DNA of 23,779 nucleotides from a virus. A program made the translations under genes and the position numbers. The notes below the pieces were generated by a model. That model worked only from the letters and a program-made list of their open reading frames with translations. It did not search any database and was not told where the DNA came from. The number at the start of each line of letters is the position of its first letter. The stretch's first letter is position 1. The stretch covers positions 1 to 23,779 of IMG/VR virus record IMGVR_UViG_3300030012_001919. One strand, 5' to 3'. Below are positions 18,401 to 22,922 of this stretch, one piece after another.

Positions 18401-20511
18401 TATTAAAAAATCCTGCAAATGGTAAGAAAATTAGTAACATAAATATTGATGCAACCATATCAAAACGCATTTCTTCTAATTTATTTCAAAAAAAGATGGG
18501 ACAACCTGAGCCATTTATACATTACGCACGATTAAGCGACATTATAATCAAATTAGAGTCATTTACCTCTAAGAACAGCAATAAGCTAGTTCGTGAGCTT
18601 AATTCAGACCAAATTGATGCTTGGTTTAGAAAGAATGATAAAAAATTTAAGTTTCGTGGTGCAGGATATGTAGAAGGTTATTTTCCACACATGAATCATC
18701 TACCTACTGAAGTGCAAAAATACATGGAAAGAAAAATAGCTACTAGAGAAGCTGAAGCAGCACAAAAAGCAAAAGAGCTTGTAGACAATGCAAATTCTGT
18801 AGATGGTGGTCTTAGTGATAACTTAGCTAGATTAGTATTACAAGATAATAAAAAGAGCAGAAGGCTAAAAGAAAATGACCAGCTACATGGTACATTAGGT
18901 ATGAGGTCAAGACCACAAAACTTATTAACTAGAGATAAGAACGACCCTACTCCTGGATATAGAAAGAGTGTTGATGTATTAGGTCAATATCATAGTAAAA
19001 TATATAAAGCTACAACTAATCATATGTTAGGACTTGCAGGATATAAAACGATTAGAGATTTTCATAAAGGTAATTCTTTTGGTAAAGACAATGTACAATG
19101 GGAAAGGTTTATGAAACTCTATCTTGCTGATAACCTTGGCTATCCTTCTATCATGCCACAGAAATGGGCAGACGACCCAACCTTTGCAGGAAATAAAAAA
19201 TCATTATACTACAAGTTTACAGATAAATATATCTTTGAAAAAATGAATAGGAATCTTCCAGGTCTAGTAGGTGAGAAAGGCAAATGGTACAAAAACCCAG
19301 AAGATCTTGGTAGGAAACTAAATCATTTTAGTAATATGGAAGGCAAGTATCAGCTATATACTTTGTTATTTAATACAAGAACATATTTCAACAACGTAGT
19401 TGGTGGTAATTTTAATAGCATGATTAGTGCTGGTTTTGACAATATGTATATGTCTTACGGAACATTAGATAAAATTGTACCAAAGGCAAAGGGTGACCCT
19501 ATTAAAAGAGGTTATGAGTATTTTAGAAAGATTGCAGAAGAGCATGGTGCAGTAGAAACTTTTCTAACTGGTGAGTTCAATAGTAATCCTATATTTGCAA
19601 AAGGCAAAGGAAGAAAGATTGAAACTGCAAAAAAAGAACTTAGAGAGTTGCGTGACAAAGGTCAATTAAATAGAAAAAATGCTGGGGAAATTTTAAGGAG
19701 AGCAGGTATATCACAAACTGCTGAAAGAGGAGCTGGATTCTTAATGAGAGTAGCAGAGGAAAGATTAAGAACTAGGTCTTATTGGATGCATTATAAAAAA
19801 GCTCAAGAAGTATTTAGTAATAATGGAATTGTATTTGAAAGGGATGACCCTATTCTTGTTAAGTTTGCATTAAAAGGTTCACAAACTTCTCAATATTTAT
19901 ACAACAATGCACAAAGACCTGCATTTTCTAGAACATCTTTTGGTAGGGTATTTTCTAGATTCCAATTATTTACATGGAATAGTATAAGATTAAGAAAGCA
20001 ATTCTACAAAGCTGCAAAGGGATATGGTTTTAATCCTGATACACAAGAGTTTGATCAATTTAAGAGGATGATGTTGGCTGATATGTTTGTTATTTCATTA
20101 GCATCTTATTTTCCAGCATCATTATTTGAGAACGTAGTACCACCACCATATAATATACTACAAGATTTATCAGATGTGGCATTTGGTTCAGAGAAAGAGA
20201 GAGAAAGAGCTTTCTTTGGCACACTACCAGCACCATTTAATGTAGTACAAGCTGTTTCTCCACCATCGGCAAGACTTATAATGCAACCTTTGGGTAGTGC
20301 ATTAAAAGGTGATTGGGAAAGATTTTATGATTATTATATTTATAACATGATGCCAGGAGGGATGATGATTAAAACTGGAATGGACATCATGAAGTCTCCT
20401 TTATCTTTAGTAAACAAAGCAACTGGATTCCCACTATATCAAATAGCTGCTAAAGTTAGAGATAAAAGAAAAGTGACCGAAGAGGAAAAGAAAGCAGGAG
20501 AGCAGAACTAG
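12406..20511 (+). CDS. Giant virion protein with candidate two-barrel RNA polymerase core
   Basis: A 2701-residue protein, over a third of the window. Residues ~50-300 are Gly/Ala-rich and membrane-active in look, with P-P-S-E-Y-I-Y-Q-A-L-L-G-G-Y-F-G at ~267-282. Residues ~805-885 have H-V-D810-G and a Lys-rich block (K837-G, K843, GKGLLLGK853, NKSLVTKK871). Residues 1172-1220 read VVTRVP, F-K-G-F, G-A-G-I-V and S-G-M-D1214-L-D1216-I-D1218. S-I-G-V-A-V-N-T lies at 1298-1305. This order resembles crAss-like virion RNA polymerases (phi14:2 gp66, D-F-D-I-D) and YonO/QDE-1. The C-terminus (~2515-2590) has FSRFQLFTWNS and a hydrophobic segment, as in large ejection proteins. Likely ejected with the DNA; RNA synthesis is an inference from motifs, and a plain internal virion protein is the alternative. 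Confidence 0.65.
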   Translation: MSQYLLDLYSQSPDIFSDEEVDQLESFAKDNNISFMRNPNSMDFSIGRTLKQTAQGFASGMTTLKIGEAPRNEAERIANSVGHLFGFIGIIPGAGTLLSAGTKALGTGVKAVGIGSKIAKATKVTGQPGRFGGVATGVSVPMMATNALFSGVSRGAKALPANRVTNFFKDTSKLGNITQQALHLGTASAVSSWQEGLDTMMSSFVQGTVAGGVFAGIPNFKTLNNLVKNPDPVKQQQGLNGVRALAGAIANTGLVAGTSALSGMEVPPSEYIYQALLGGYFGYKTQPFEQQLAGKRVGQAVQERQERIANEGEPFYYLTKDNIKDYQTLPTETKSYIDTQLAVDPQTRQLIAQLAPKESFQLGQNFVEGINKKTGKPIYVDLNAGVNKKNQLKTYELESVDASKPLVSKLVSVNNVDVIEPVTFKKARKDAVYEIDESSIDFTTSELQGDKLNRVLNTLEKDGFNRFEAETNLIKVSKSFNRGIDQAEQLEAFRKLYPQSFSKIERDLQSYIRYNEGLKEVNQIVYVDSPDGGIKPRGSISLDNNVITKMKHNSLLDDTVIGLSKGLPHLQNKPVEVRGVQELQYYHVKDNQGKFIEQRLLDADVFINSKTGKETNLANDVRVDLALNQEAYILSSKKAKGTLQVVPFLVPVSGATNIAQGYAKSVGSLAQYKKLRNDFSNNIVGTQIGTTGKSLTKRQANNLYDRMFASNIRLLENMNGLPLKDMLKATKKNKKAFVLDVVDFNNRMQLFDAAEPGLSKTRFINNKGKVTLKDSEINANGDVELKFALINSKNQNIVDKVGQEINAHVDGIVFLRKDLFKKMLDEGGFPNRSSILKGTIASKEAGKGLLLGKLAYFEAPSIINKSLVTKKIHGEIYDTAIKQTGLRKFASAKYLPINRRGFDPIRYIGKDYITKIKPEDIRLNLSVYENPQSSLKPQKVVQQLLTTPSLQQLSKKSLNELYDYVQKEGIDGDPVIRKKIEDHLARKKVLTDNEISKLNIDDIPIDLIASITQQQTSSRLYSHVFKKLLSADNQYLKSDIQTQAQLDLLKNARRFNASGDRIITVAELNPAVTNHKWVTNFSDQVITKYIIDRVISPKVKYSGKAIGVPNNIVYRKILKTQEGEMHLGNEWKNFIIRVGDKEMTLGNAYAEYTQKKLSKARKAQLEDAFEFVVTRVPIDALSGIRALKFKGFTGDRGAGIVLNGKDMIQFSGMDLDIDSVFLYQSMPKSFRKQLKKNKDEFYQGGKFIDAKSKQAERQFTVSEYGDKKLSDIRSSNISVFDPSLRVQVGQSVYESAKSIGVAVNTSRRARAIYEYETNRKNKTIQRDKGKGIRETGRSITQLAADSKDYAGLVDNQTLSQAIYDKIYRRKKKPKELWNDPEIGNILKVDASIRGRRWNRKLQKTEKARIDDILQVINDTPLPEGSPLWLQQYVRNMKKFEYDFNVTNKINTRNLTKQTNKLIDEISKLDSDFDALIFKNVQGFSIEKLNDPNAQRRKISDALSQLVSIKRLAGAIKAAQNKGATKEQIFDAINFAEQINYASYFTVTRLDKNRLTPEALDYINKTNLKTPNDVNIALKERLDRSSPEIKNLIQEKLINNILGPTPQEINISVVKPKELPKGLQKAVDAQKGSEVQKGYVADLQRFGFVSELVPDSMIKSWFKDYSNVFDAIQNKPTVSYARQLIAGSNSKYEAVRTQAKREDRLNLTMNLLRRTPLKNPTQQTLEYKKYLSEIFNHHREAYTEGFEAKFLGTAAMSPMGAEIKIPRSLEQLDATTMNNFIGFWRTVTNGKLANMVAKKGMPLKWKDFFKFPTTISEQHLQYDLKWAQTKAPVLKPGKGAELRDLQIPISNSGKLQATTQASLEMYDSVSQRFNEKLIKKFDYTENIPTEIKSDVISDAVALIEIKGADAQIYKDSYAKALSNRDKYKGKKYVLTIRGDNRKLTYEKLVNQVSKDMESTLGDVQEVIYGRRFANKKEYDDAKINVMDESNPNHEFWNFVVLKNPANGKKISNINIDATISKRISSNLFQKKMGQPEPFIHYARLSDIIIKLESFTSKNSNKLVRELNSDQIDAWFRKNDKKFKFRGAGYVEGYFPHMNHLPTEVQKYMERKIATREAEAAQKAKELVDNANSVDGGLSDNLARLVLQDNKKSRRLKENDQLHGTLGMRSRPQNLLTRDKNDPTPGYRKSVDVLGQYHSKIYKATTNHMLGLAGYKTIRDFHKGNSFGKDNVQWERFMKLYLADNLGYPSIMPQKWADDPTFAGNKKSLYYKFTDKYIFEKMNRNLPGLVGEKGKWYKNPEDLGRKLNHFSNMEGKYQLYTLLFNTRTYFNNVVGGNFNSMISAGFDNMYMSYGTLDKIVPKAKGDPIKRGYEYFRKIAEEHGAVETFLTGEFNSNPIFAKGKGRKIETAKKELRELRDKGQLNRKNAGEILRRAGISQTAERGAGFLMRVAEERLRTRSYWMHYKKAQEVFSNNGIVFERDDPILVKFALKGSQTSQYLYNNAQRPAFSRTSFGRVFSRFQLFTWNSIRLRKQFYKAAKGYGFNPDTQEFDQFKRMMLADMFVISLASYFPASLFENVVPPPYNILQDLSDVAFGSEKERERAFFGTLPAPFNVVQAVSPPSARLIMQPLGSALKGDWERFYDYYIYNMMPGGMMIKTGMDIMKSPLSLVNKATGFPLYQIAAKVRDKRKVTEEEKKAGEQN

Positions 20512-20522
20512 TCCACTCTCCT
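20496..20522 (+). terminator. Possible terminator hairpin at end of late operon
   Basis: AGGAGAG (20496-20502) and CTCTCCT (20516-20522) form a perfect 7-bp stem with a 13-base loop that covers the stop codon of the giant gene. No run of T follows, so a classic intrinsic terminator is only weakly supported. Its place at the end of the plus-strand operon, facing the minus-strand operon, is what favours the call. Confidence 0.3.
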
Positions 20523-20535
20523 ACTTTGTCGATCG

Positions 20536-20554
20536 TGTTAGGAAGAACCTAATA
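20536..20554. terminator. Short hairpin in convergent gap
   Basis: TGTTAGG (20536-20542) and CCTAATA (20548-20554) pair with one G-T wobble around a 5-base loop. It overlaps the stop codon of the minus-strand zinc-ribbon gene and lies between two converging operons, where a bidirectional terminator would be expected. No clear T-tract on either side, so support is weak. Confidence 0.25.
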
Positions 20555-20800
20555 AAACAAATCTTCTGTCTCTTCGTAATGCGTTGGTTGGTTTCTGCAA
20601 TCAAAACAATAATATTCTTTATCATCATTATGATACGCACCACAATCAGGACATTGATATGTTCTTTTAGGTTTAGGTATTTTATTAAAGCTATTAAGAT
20701 AAACACTAGTTTGTTGTTTTTCTAAACAGCTATCACAAACTCCAGAGGAGTTCATAGTTGGCTTGTCACATGTATGGCAGTGAAAAGGGGTTGGACTCAT
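20549..20800 (-). CDS. Double zinc-ribbon protein (83 aa)
   Basis: An 83-residue protein with four CxxC pairs: C8/C11, C22/C25, C50/C53 and C65/C68. They form two zinc ribbons joined by a basic linker (NKIPKPKRTYQ). The C-terminus is acidic (Y-E-E-T-E-D-L-F-Y). Such small ribbons bind nucleic acid or protein partners, for example in transcription, but the partner cannot be told. It is the last gene of the minus-strand operon, and its ATG shares ATGA with the stop of the 27-residue membrane microprotein. Confidence 0.75.
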   Translation of the reverse strand: MSPTPFHCHTCDKPTMNSSGVCDSCLEKQQTSVYLNSFNKIPKPKRTYQCPDCGAYHNDDKEYYCFDCRNQPTHYEETEDLFY

Positions 20801-20880
20801 TTATCTTCAAAGTCCATAAACAATGCTAGGTATGTTACCATTAGGAATATTATGATTGTAAAAGGGTGTATATCAAACAT
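20797..20880 (-). CDS. Membrane microprotein (27 aa)
   Basis: A 27-residue ORF: MFDIHPF, a hydrophobic stretch at about residues 7-22 (F-T-I-I-I-F-L-M-V-T-Y-L-A-L-F-M) and an acidic end D-F-E-D-K. It overlaps the DUF3310 gene by 8 bases (ATGTTTGA) and shares ATGA with the next gene, which fits coupled translation. One membrane span is very likely if it is made. Function unknown. Confidence 0.5.
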   Translation of the reverse strand: MFDIHPFTIIIFLMVTYLALFMDFEDK

Positions 20881-21100
20881 TATTTTTTTCTACATCCTCA
20901 ATCAACAATGCTAAATACTTTTTTGCCTTTAACAAATCTTCTAATCCATTTTTTAATTTATACCTAGTAATGTACTTAATAATATTACCTTCACAAAAAT
21001 TTAACTTGTGAGATAATATGTATTTAGTTGTTTCTATTTTACCATTACCTTTATAGTAATCTGGGTTAATAGCATCTTTATTATCTTTTATACTCATCAT
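20873..21100 (-). CDS. DUF3310-family protein
   Basis: A 75-residue protein with the pattern I-N-P-D-Y-Y-K, I-E-T-T-K-Y-I-L, N-F-C-E-G-N-I-I-K-Y-I-T-R-Y-K-L-K-N-G-L and E-D-L-L-K-A-K-K-Y-L. This is the signature of DUF3310, a small family of phage proteins common in early or nucleotide-metabolism regions, sometimes annotated as nucleotide-kinase-like. No catalytic role is proven. Two Met codons stand together at the start; the first is used here. The gene begins inside the end of the TTG-started membrane gene (20-base overlap). Confidence 0.85.
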   Translation of the reverse strand: MMSIKDNKDAINPDYYKGNGKIETTKYILSHKLNFCEGNIIKYITRYKLKNGLEDLLKAKKYLALLIEDVEKNNV

Positions 21101-21236
21101 ATAAACTCATAATTACCATACCTATTAGATATGCTATTGGTAATGTTAAAATAATCTGTATTGTTTTTAATGTTAATGCATATAGCACTACATAACCTAA
21201 AACAATTTTTATTATATCATCGAATTTAAATTTCAA
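21081..21236 (-). CDS. Membrane microprotein with TTG start (51 aa)
   Basis: A 51-residue ORF with TTG start and a full AGGAGG (21241-21246) four bases upstream. The protein is charged at the N-terminus (K-F-K-F-D-D) and then almost entirely hydrophobic (IVLGYVVLYALTL, IQIILTLPIAYLIGMVIM), giving one or two membrane spans, and ends in Y-D-E-Y-K-R. No ATG start fits this frame before the hydrophobic part ends. The strong Shine-Dalgarno site and the 20-base overlap with DUF3310 support it; the short spacer is a weakness. Confidence 0.55.
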   Translation of the reverse strand: MKFKFDDIIKIVLGYVVLYALTLKTIQIILTLPIAYLIGMVIMSLYDEYKR

Positions 21237-21253
21237 GTTGCCTCCTAAAGTTA

Positions 21254-21321
21254 TGAGGGTAAACAGTTGGAGGATGTAGGTGAGTCGTAAGCGTGATTAC
21301 GATGTTGAATGTCTACCCTCA
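21254..21321 (-). other. Nested stem-loop leader before the TTG gene
   Basis: An 8-bp outer stem, TGAGGGTA (21254-21261) with TACCCTCA (21314-21321), encloses a 6-bp inner stem TCGTAA (21285-21290) with TTACGA (21297-21302). On the minus-strand transcript it fills the gap between the 59-residue gene and the Shine-Dalgarno site of the TTG gene. The transcript bases CCUCC at 21273-21269 lie in the open part of the outer loop and can pair with GGAGG of that site at 21245-21241. A pseudoknot controlling translation is possible. It is not a canonical tRNA. Confidence 0.4.
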
Positions 21322-21322
21322 A

Positions 21323-21502
21323 TTATTTTGTATAATGATATAAATCACCAGTAAGTCTTTTTATATTATTAAACTTACATTTATCAATTTTTTTATTTAT
21401 TAATCTCATAATTTCTTCATTCAATAAACACAAAGCATCTGTATTTATTTGAATTTTTTCTTTATGAAATTTGTCTCTTACTTTATTTGCTTTATAAATC
21501 AT
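21323..21502 (-). CDS. Small protein with possible histone-like fold (59 aa)
   Basis: A 59-residue protein. It starts with basic MIYKANKVRDKFHKEK, followed by IQINTDALCLLNEEIMRLIN, a predicted long central helix, and then N-N-I-K-R-L-T-G-D-L. The order short basic helix, strand with polar turn, long helix, and K-R-L-T turn before a final helix recalls the histone fold (I-x-x-D-A-L-x-x-L-N-E ... K-x-L-T-x-x-D-L). This is a resemblance only; the last helix would be very short. It begins two bases after the upstream stop. Confidence 0.65.
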   Translation of the reverse strand: MIYKANKVRDKFHKEKIQINTDALCLLNEEIMRLINKKIDKCKFNNIKRLTGDLYHYTK

Positions 21503-21504
21503 AA

Positions 21505-21702
21505 TTAACTTTCAGCCATATCCAAGTCCATAGAAACATCCATGCTACTAAGAACTTCTTTTATCCATACATGTTTAGGATTTATGATCAAACCTTGTGC
21601 TATGTCTAATCTAACCTTCTCCATTACTTCAGGCATATCAAAAGACTCAGTCATATCTTTAGGTAATTTAACTTGTATTACTAATGTTACTTCTGATTTC
21701 AT
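21505..21702 (-). CDS. Hypothetical protein (65 aa)
   Basis: A 65-residue acidic protein. It opens with a beta strand (K-S-E-V-T-L-V-I-Q-V-K-L-P) and continues with a helix (M-P-E-V-M-E-K-V-R-L-D-I-A-Q) and a second strand (K-H-V-W-I-K-E-V-L). No family recognised. Its ATG shares ATGA with the stop of the 79-residue gene (21699-21702), so the two are translated as a pair. Confidence 0.65.
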   Translation of the reverse strand: MKSEVTLVIQVKLPKDMTESFDMPEVMEKVRLDIAQGLIINPKHVWIKEVLSSMDVSMDLDMAES

Positions 21703-21938
21703 TTTTCAGTCCATATAGATATTTTACCACCATGATGTTTATGTATGTAGTATGGCTTTTTTGCTGTTTCCAATTGTTTTATATGTATAGATAAATCATC
21801 CCATGTAGCTTTAACTGTAAGTTGCCTATAATGCTTTGGCTTTTTGTCAAGTCTATGTCTATAAGTATTCATAAAAACTCTTCTTACAATGTTTGGGGGT
21901 AAAGGGTTGCCAAACCAATTATCTTTTATCTTTTTCAT
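21699..21938 (-). CDS. Small basic protein (79 aa)
   Basis: A 79-residue basic protein: N-W-F-G-N-P-L-P-P-N-I, then helix V-R-R-V-F-M-N-T-Y-R-H-R, A-T-W-D-D-L-S-I-H-I-K-Q-L, and an end with Y-Y-I-H-K-H-H-G-G-K-I-S-I-W. The helix followed by a hairpin with G-G could be a winged-helix-like DNA-binding unit, which is speculative. No Shine-Dalgarno site is visible; the ATG lies inside a repeated TTTGACAAAT sequence, and the first gene after the 249-base gap may be read from its own promoter or a very short leader. Confidence 0.65.
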   Translation of the reverse strand: MKKIKDNWFGNPLPPNIVRRVFMNTYRHRLDKKPKHYRQLTVKATWDDLSIHIKQLETAKKPYYIHKHHGGKISIWTEK

Positions 21939-22005
21939 TTGTCAAACTAACTATACTAACTTTTTATATCCACTTGTTATTTGTCAAATTTAAGTCTTTA
22001 CCCCC
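21895..22005. repeat. 10-bp inverted repeat around a start codon
   Basis: GGGGGTAAAG (21895-21904) and CTTTACCCCC (21996-22005) are perfect inverted copies. In the minus-strand transcript they would pair across 91 bases and enclose the start codon of the 79-residue gene. One arm lies in that gene's codons (N-P-L-P-P-N). It could restrict or shape initiation, or be chance. Confidence 0.4.
21937..21988. promoter_or_regulatory. Pair of ATTTGTCAAA boxes, possible operators
   Basis: ATTTGTCAAA occurs at 21937-21946 and 21979-21988. The 9-base core TTTGTCAAA is symmetrical around its centre. The copies are 42 bases apart, four turns of B-DNA, and the proximal one overlaps the ATG of the 79-residue gene. 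This fits a repressor site pair. The minus-strand form contains TTGACA, a -35-like hexamer, but no well-spaced -10 was found. Confidence 0.3.
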
Positions 22006-22012
22006 ATATTTC

Positions 22013-22093
22013 TAGGGTATAAACTGATTATTATTGTTACTTGTGAAATTAACTTCAATTAATCAATACTATTTTAGTTGTGTTTATACCCTA
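22013..22093. other. Fold-back element 1 (12-bp perfect stem)
   Basis: TAGGGTATAAAC (22013-22024) and GTTTATACCCTA (22082-22093) form a perfect 12-bp stem. A further 6-bp stem, TGATTA (22025-22030) with TAATCA (22060-22065), stacks directly on its left arm, and a short hairpin TGAA/TTCA (22044-22057) lies inside. A 16-base one-sided bulge remains. This is more than AT-rich noise would easily give, but the direction of transcription and role are unknown. Confidence 0.45.
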
Positions 22094-22097
22094 AATC

Positions 22098-22184
22098 TAT
22101 AAAGGGAATCAAGGTCGTTACCACCTTTTGTTTGACTGACGACAATGTATTCAACATTATTTAACAGTTTTAATTCCCTTTATA
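22098..22184. other. Fold-back element 2 (three-way junction)
   Basis: TATAAAGGGAAT (22098-22109) and ATTCCCTTTATA (22173-22184) form a perfect 12-bp stem. Inside, GTCGTTA (22114-22120) pairs with TGACGAC (22137-22143) with one wobble, and AATGT (22144-22148) pairs with ACATT (22154-22158). The two inner hairpins abut with no spacer, so they could stack. The shape is a three-way junction and suggests a structured RNA or DNA site. It begins four bases past element 1 and ends just after the resolvase stop. Confidence 0.45.
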
Positions 22185-22187
22185 TTT

Positions 22188-22499
22188 CTAATCTTTTTCT
22201 GATAGCTTATACATAACTAAAAAGAAATCTAGTGGCATTACTGCCAAAGTATCTGTTCTATCTCCTTTAATTACTTGTATATCTACATTTTCATTAGGCA
22301 ACATCCATTCTGCAATTTTCTTTCTACACTTGGCTTGTACCTTTAATTTTTCACCTATAACTAAATCTACTTCTTCATGTTGTCCCATTGACCTTCCATC
22401 ACTACCCCATGCTCTTTTAGCCTTTATGTCAAAGAATTTAGCTCTATCGACTATATAACGCTCAAAACGATTACCTTTTGCTTTACTCTTGCTCGGCAT
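22188..22499 (-). CDS. Hjc-like Holliday-junction resolvase / PDDEXK nuclease
   Basis: A 103-residue protein with the PDDEXK layout of archaeal-type Hjc and phage resolvases: SKAKGNRFE13 at the start, A-W-G-S-D-G-R at ~30-36, E-V-D45-L-V-I, and V-Q55-A-K57-C-R-K-K. Glu13, Asp45 and the Q-x-K pair fill the usual metal and catalytic places. It would cut branched DNA made in replication or recombination before packaging. The start is the second Met (22499): AGGAGG at 22506-22511 lies six bases from it but directly touches the first ATG at 22505. It overlaps the acidic 59-residue gene by 17 bases. Confidence 0.75.
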   Translation of the reverse strand: MPSKSKAKGNRFERYIVDRAKFFDIKAKRAWGSDGRSMGQHEEVDLVIGEKLKVQAKCRKKIAEWMLPNENVDIQVIKGDRTDTLAVMPLDFFLVMYKLSEKD

Positions 22500-22662
22500 C
22501 TTCATCCTCCTCTATTTCATTCCTCAACTTATTTCTTTCATTTATTTTTTCTGCAAGGTCTTTAGGTATCATTTCAGCATCTTTAGATATATCTTTATTA
22601 TCGTTTTCGTCACCTGGGTCATGATAGAATAACATATCTACCTCTTTCTTTTTTTTATTCAT
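22483..22662 (-). CDS. Small acidic-tailed protein (59 aa)
   Basis: A 59-residue protein with basic start MNKKKKEVDM, then L-F-Y-H-D-P-G-D-E-N-D-N-K-D, a helix P-K-D-L-A-E-K-I-N-E-R-N-K-L-R-N and a strongly acidic end EEDEDAEQE. It shares ATGA with the 25-residue ORF (22659-22662), and its last codons carry the AGGAGG site used by the resolvase, so the resolvase is probably coupled to it. No family recognised. Confidence 0.65.
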   Translation of the reverse strand: MNKKKKEVDMLFYHDPGDENDNKDISKDAEMIPKDLAEKINERNKLRNEIEEDEDAEQE

Positions 22663-22736
22663 ATATGCTCACCACAATCAGAACATATATCGTGAAGAAT
22701 TATTTCTCCACCACAACAATCAGTCACATGTTTCAC
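22659..22736 (-). CDS. Zinc-finger-like microprotein, GTG start (25 aa)
   Basis: A 25-residue ORF, (M)KHVTDCCGGEIILHDICSDCGEHI in parts: a C-C pair, then G-G-E-I-I-L-H-D-I, then C-S-D-C-G. Four Cys could hold one zinc. The GTG start has GGAG six bases upstream. It overlaps the 64-residue gene by 17 bases and shares ATGA with the next. Another GTG nine bases later is possible. Too short for homology claims. Confidence 0.45.
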   Translation of the reverse strand: MKHVTDCCGGEIILHDICSDCGEHI

Positions 22737-22914
22737 AAATTTCTCCAAAAACTCCTTGAGCTTTATCTTTTAAATCTTTTGTATTGGTTACTTTTGTAAA
22801 AGCATCAAGTGCTTGTTGCAATTTCTGTGTTTGTAGTCTACTACCAGAATCTTTTCCTGCTACTATACAAGCATTTAATGCTGCTATAGTATATCTTATA
22901 TTTTCATCAGTCAT
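22720..22914 (-). CDS. Small helical protein (64 aa)
   Basis: A 64-residue protein with AGGAG five bases before the ATG; this site overlaps the stop codon of the upstream gene. It is predicted to be helical: TIAALNACIVAGKDSGSRL, L-Q-T-Q-K-L-Q-Q-A-L-D-A-F-T-K, and ends C-E-T-C-D. The C-terminal CxxC is a single pair only. No family recognised. Confidence 0.65.
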   Translation of the reverse strand: MTDENIRYTIAALNACIVAGKDSGSRLQTQKLQQALDAFTKVTNTKDLKDKAQGVFGEICETCD

Positions 22915-22922
22915 ATTATCTC

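Larger units (their letters stand above)
21939..22187. other. 249-base non-coding gap
   Basis: No believable ORF is found on either strand. The gap is very AT-rich and holds the ATTTGTCAAA boxes and two adjacent fold-back elements (22013-22093 and 22098-22184). It is the largest gap in the window and sits between the resolvase and the downstream part of the minus-strand operon. It may hold a promoter, an RNA gene or a replication origin; nothing decides between these. Confidence 0.6.

Noticed and set aside
20521-20706. Minus-strand 61-residue ORF overlapping the zinc-ribbon gene
   Set aside because: It lies in another frame of the four-CxxC gene, is very Ile/Lys-biased as AT-rich shadows are, and has no start site of its own.
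21254-21321. tRNA-like shape on either strand (acceptor-like 7-8 bp stem, 68 bases)
   Set aside because: The anticodon-like loop has 6 or 8 bases, the T-arm has at most three pairs and no normal T-loop, and no variable loop or CCA is present. A structured leader is a better reading.
4768-22141. Shared 11-mer TTTGACTGACG at 4768-4778 and 22131-22141 as a phage promoter
   Set aside because: Exact 11-base matches are expected by chance in a window of this size. The second copy points away from any plus-strand gene and is part of a stem.
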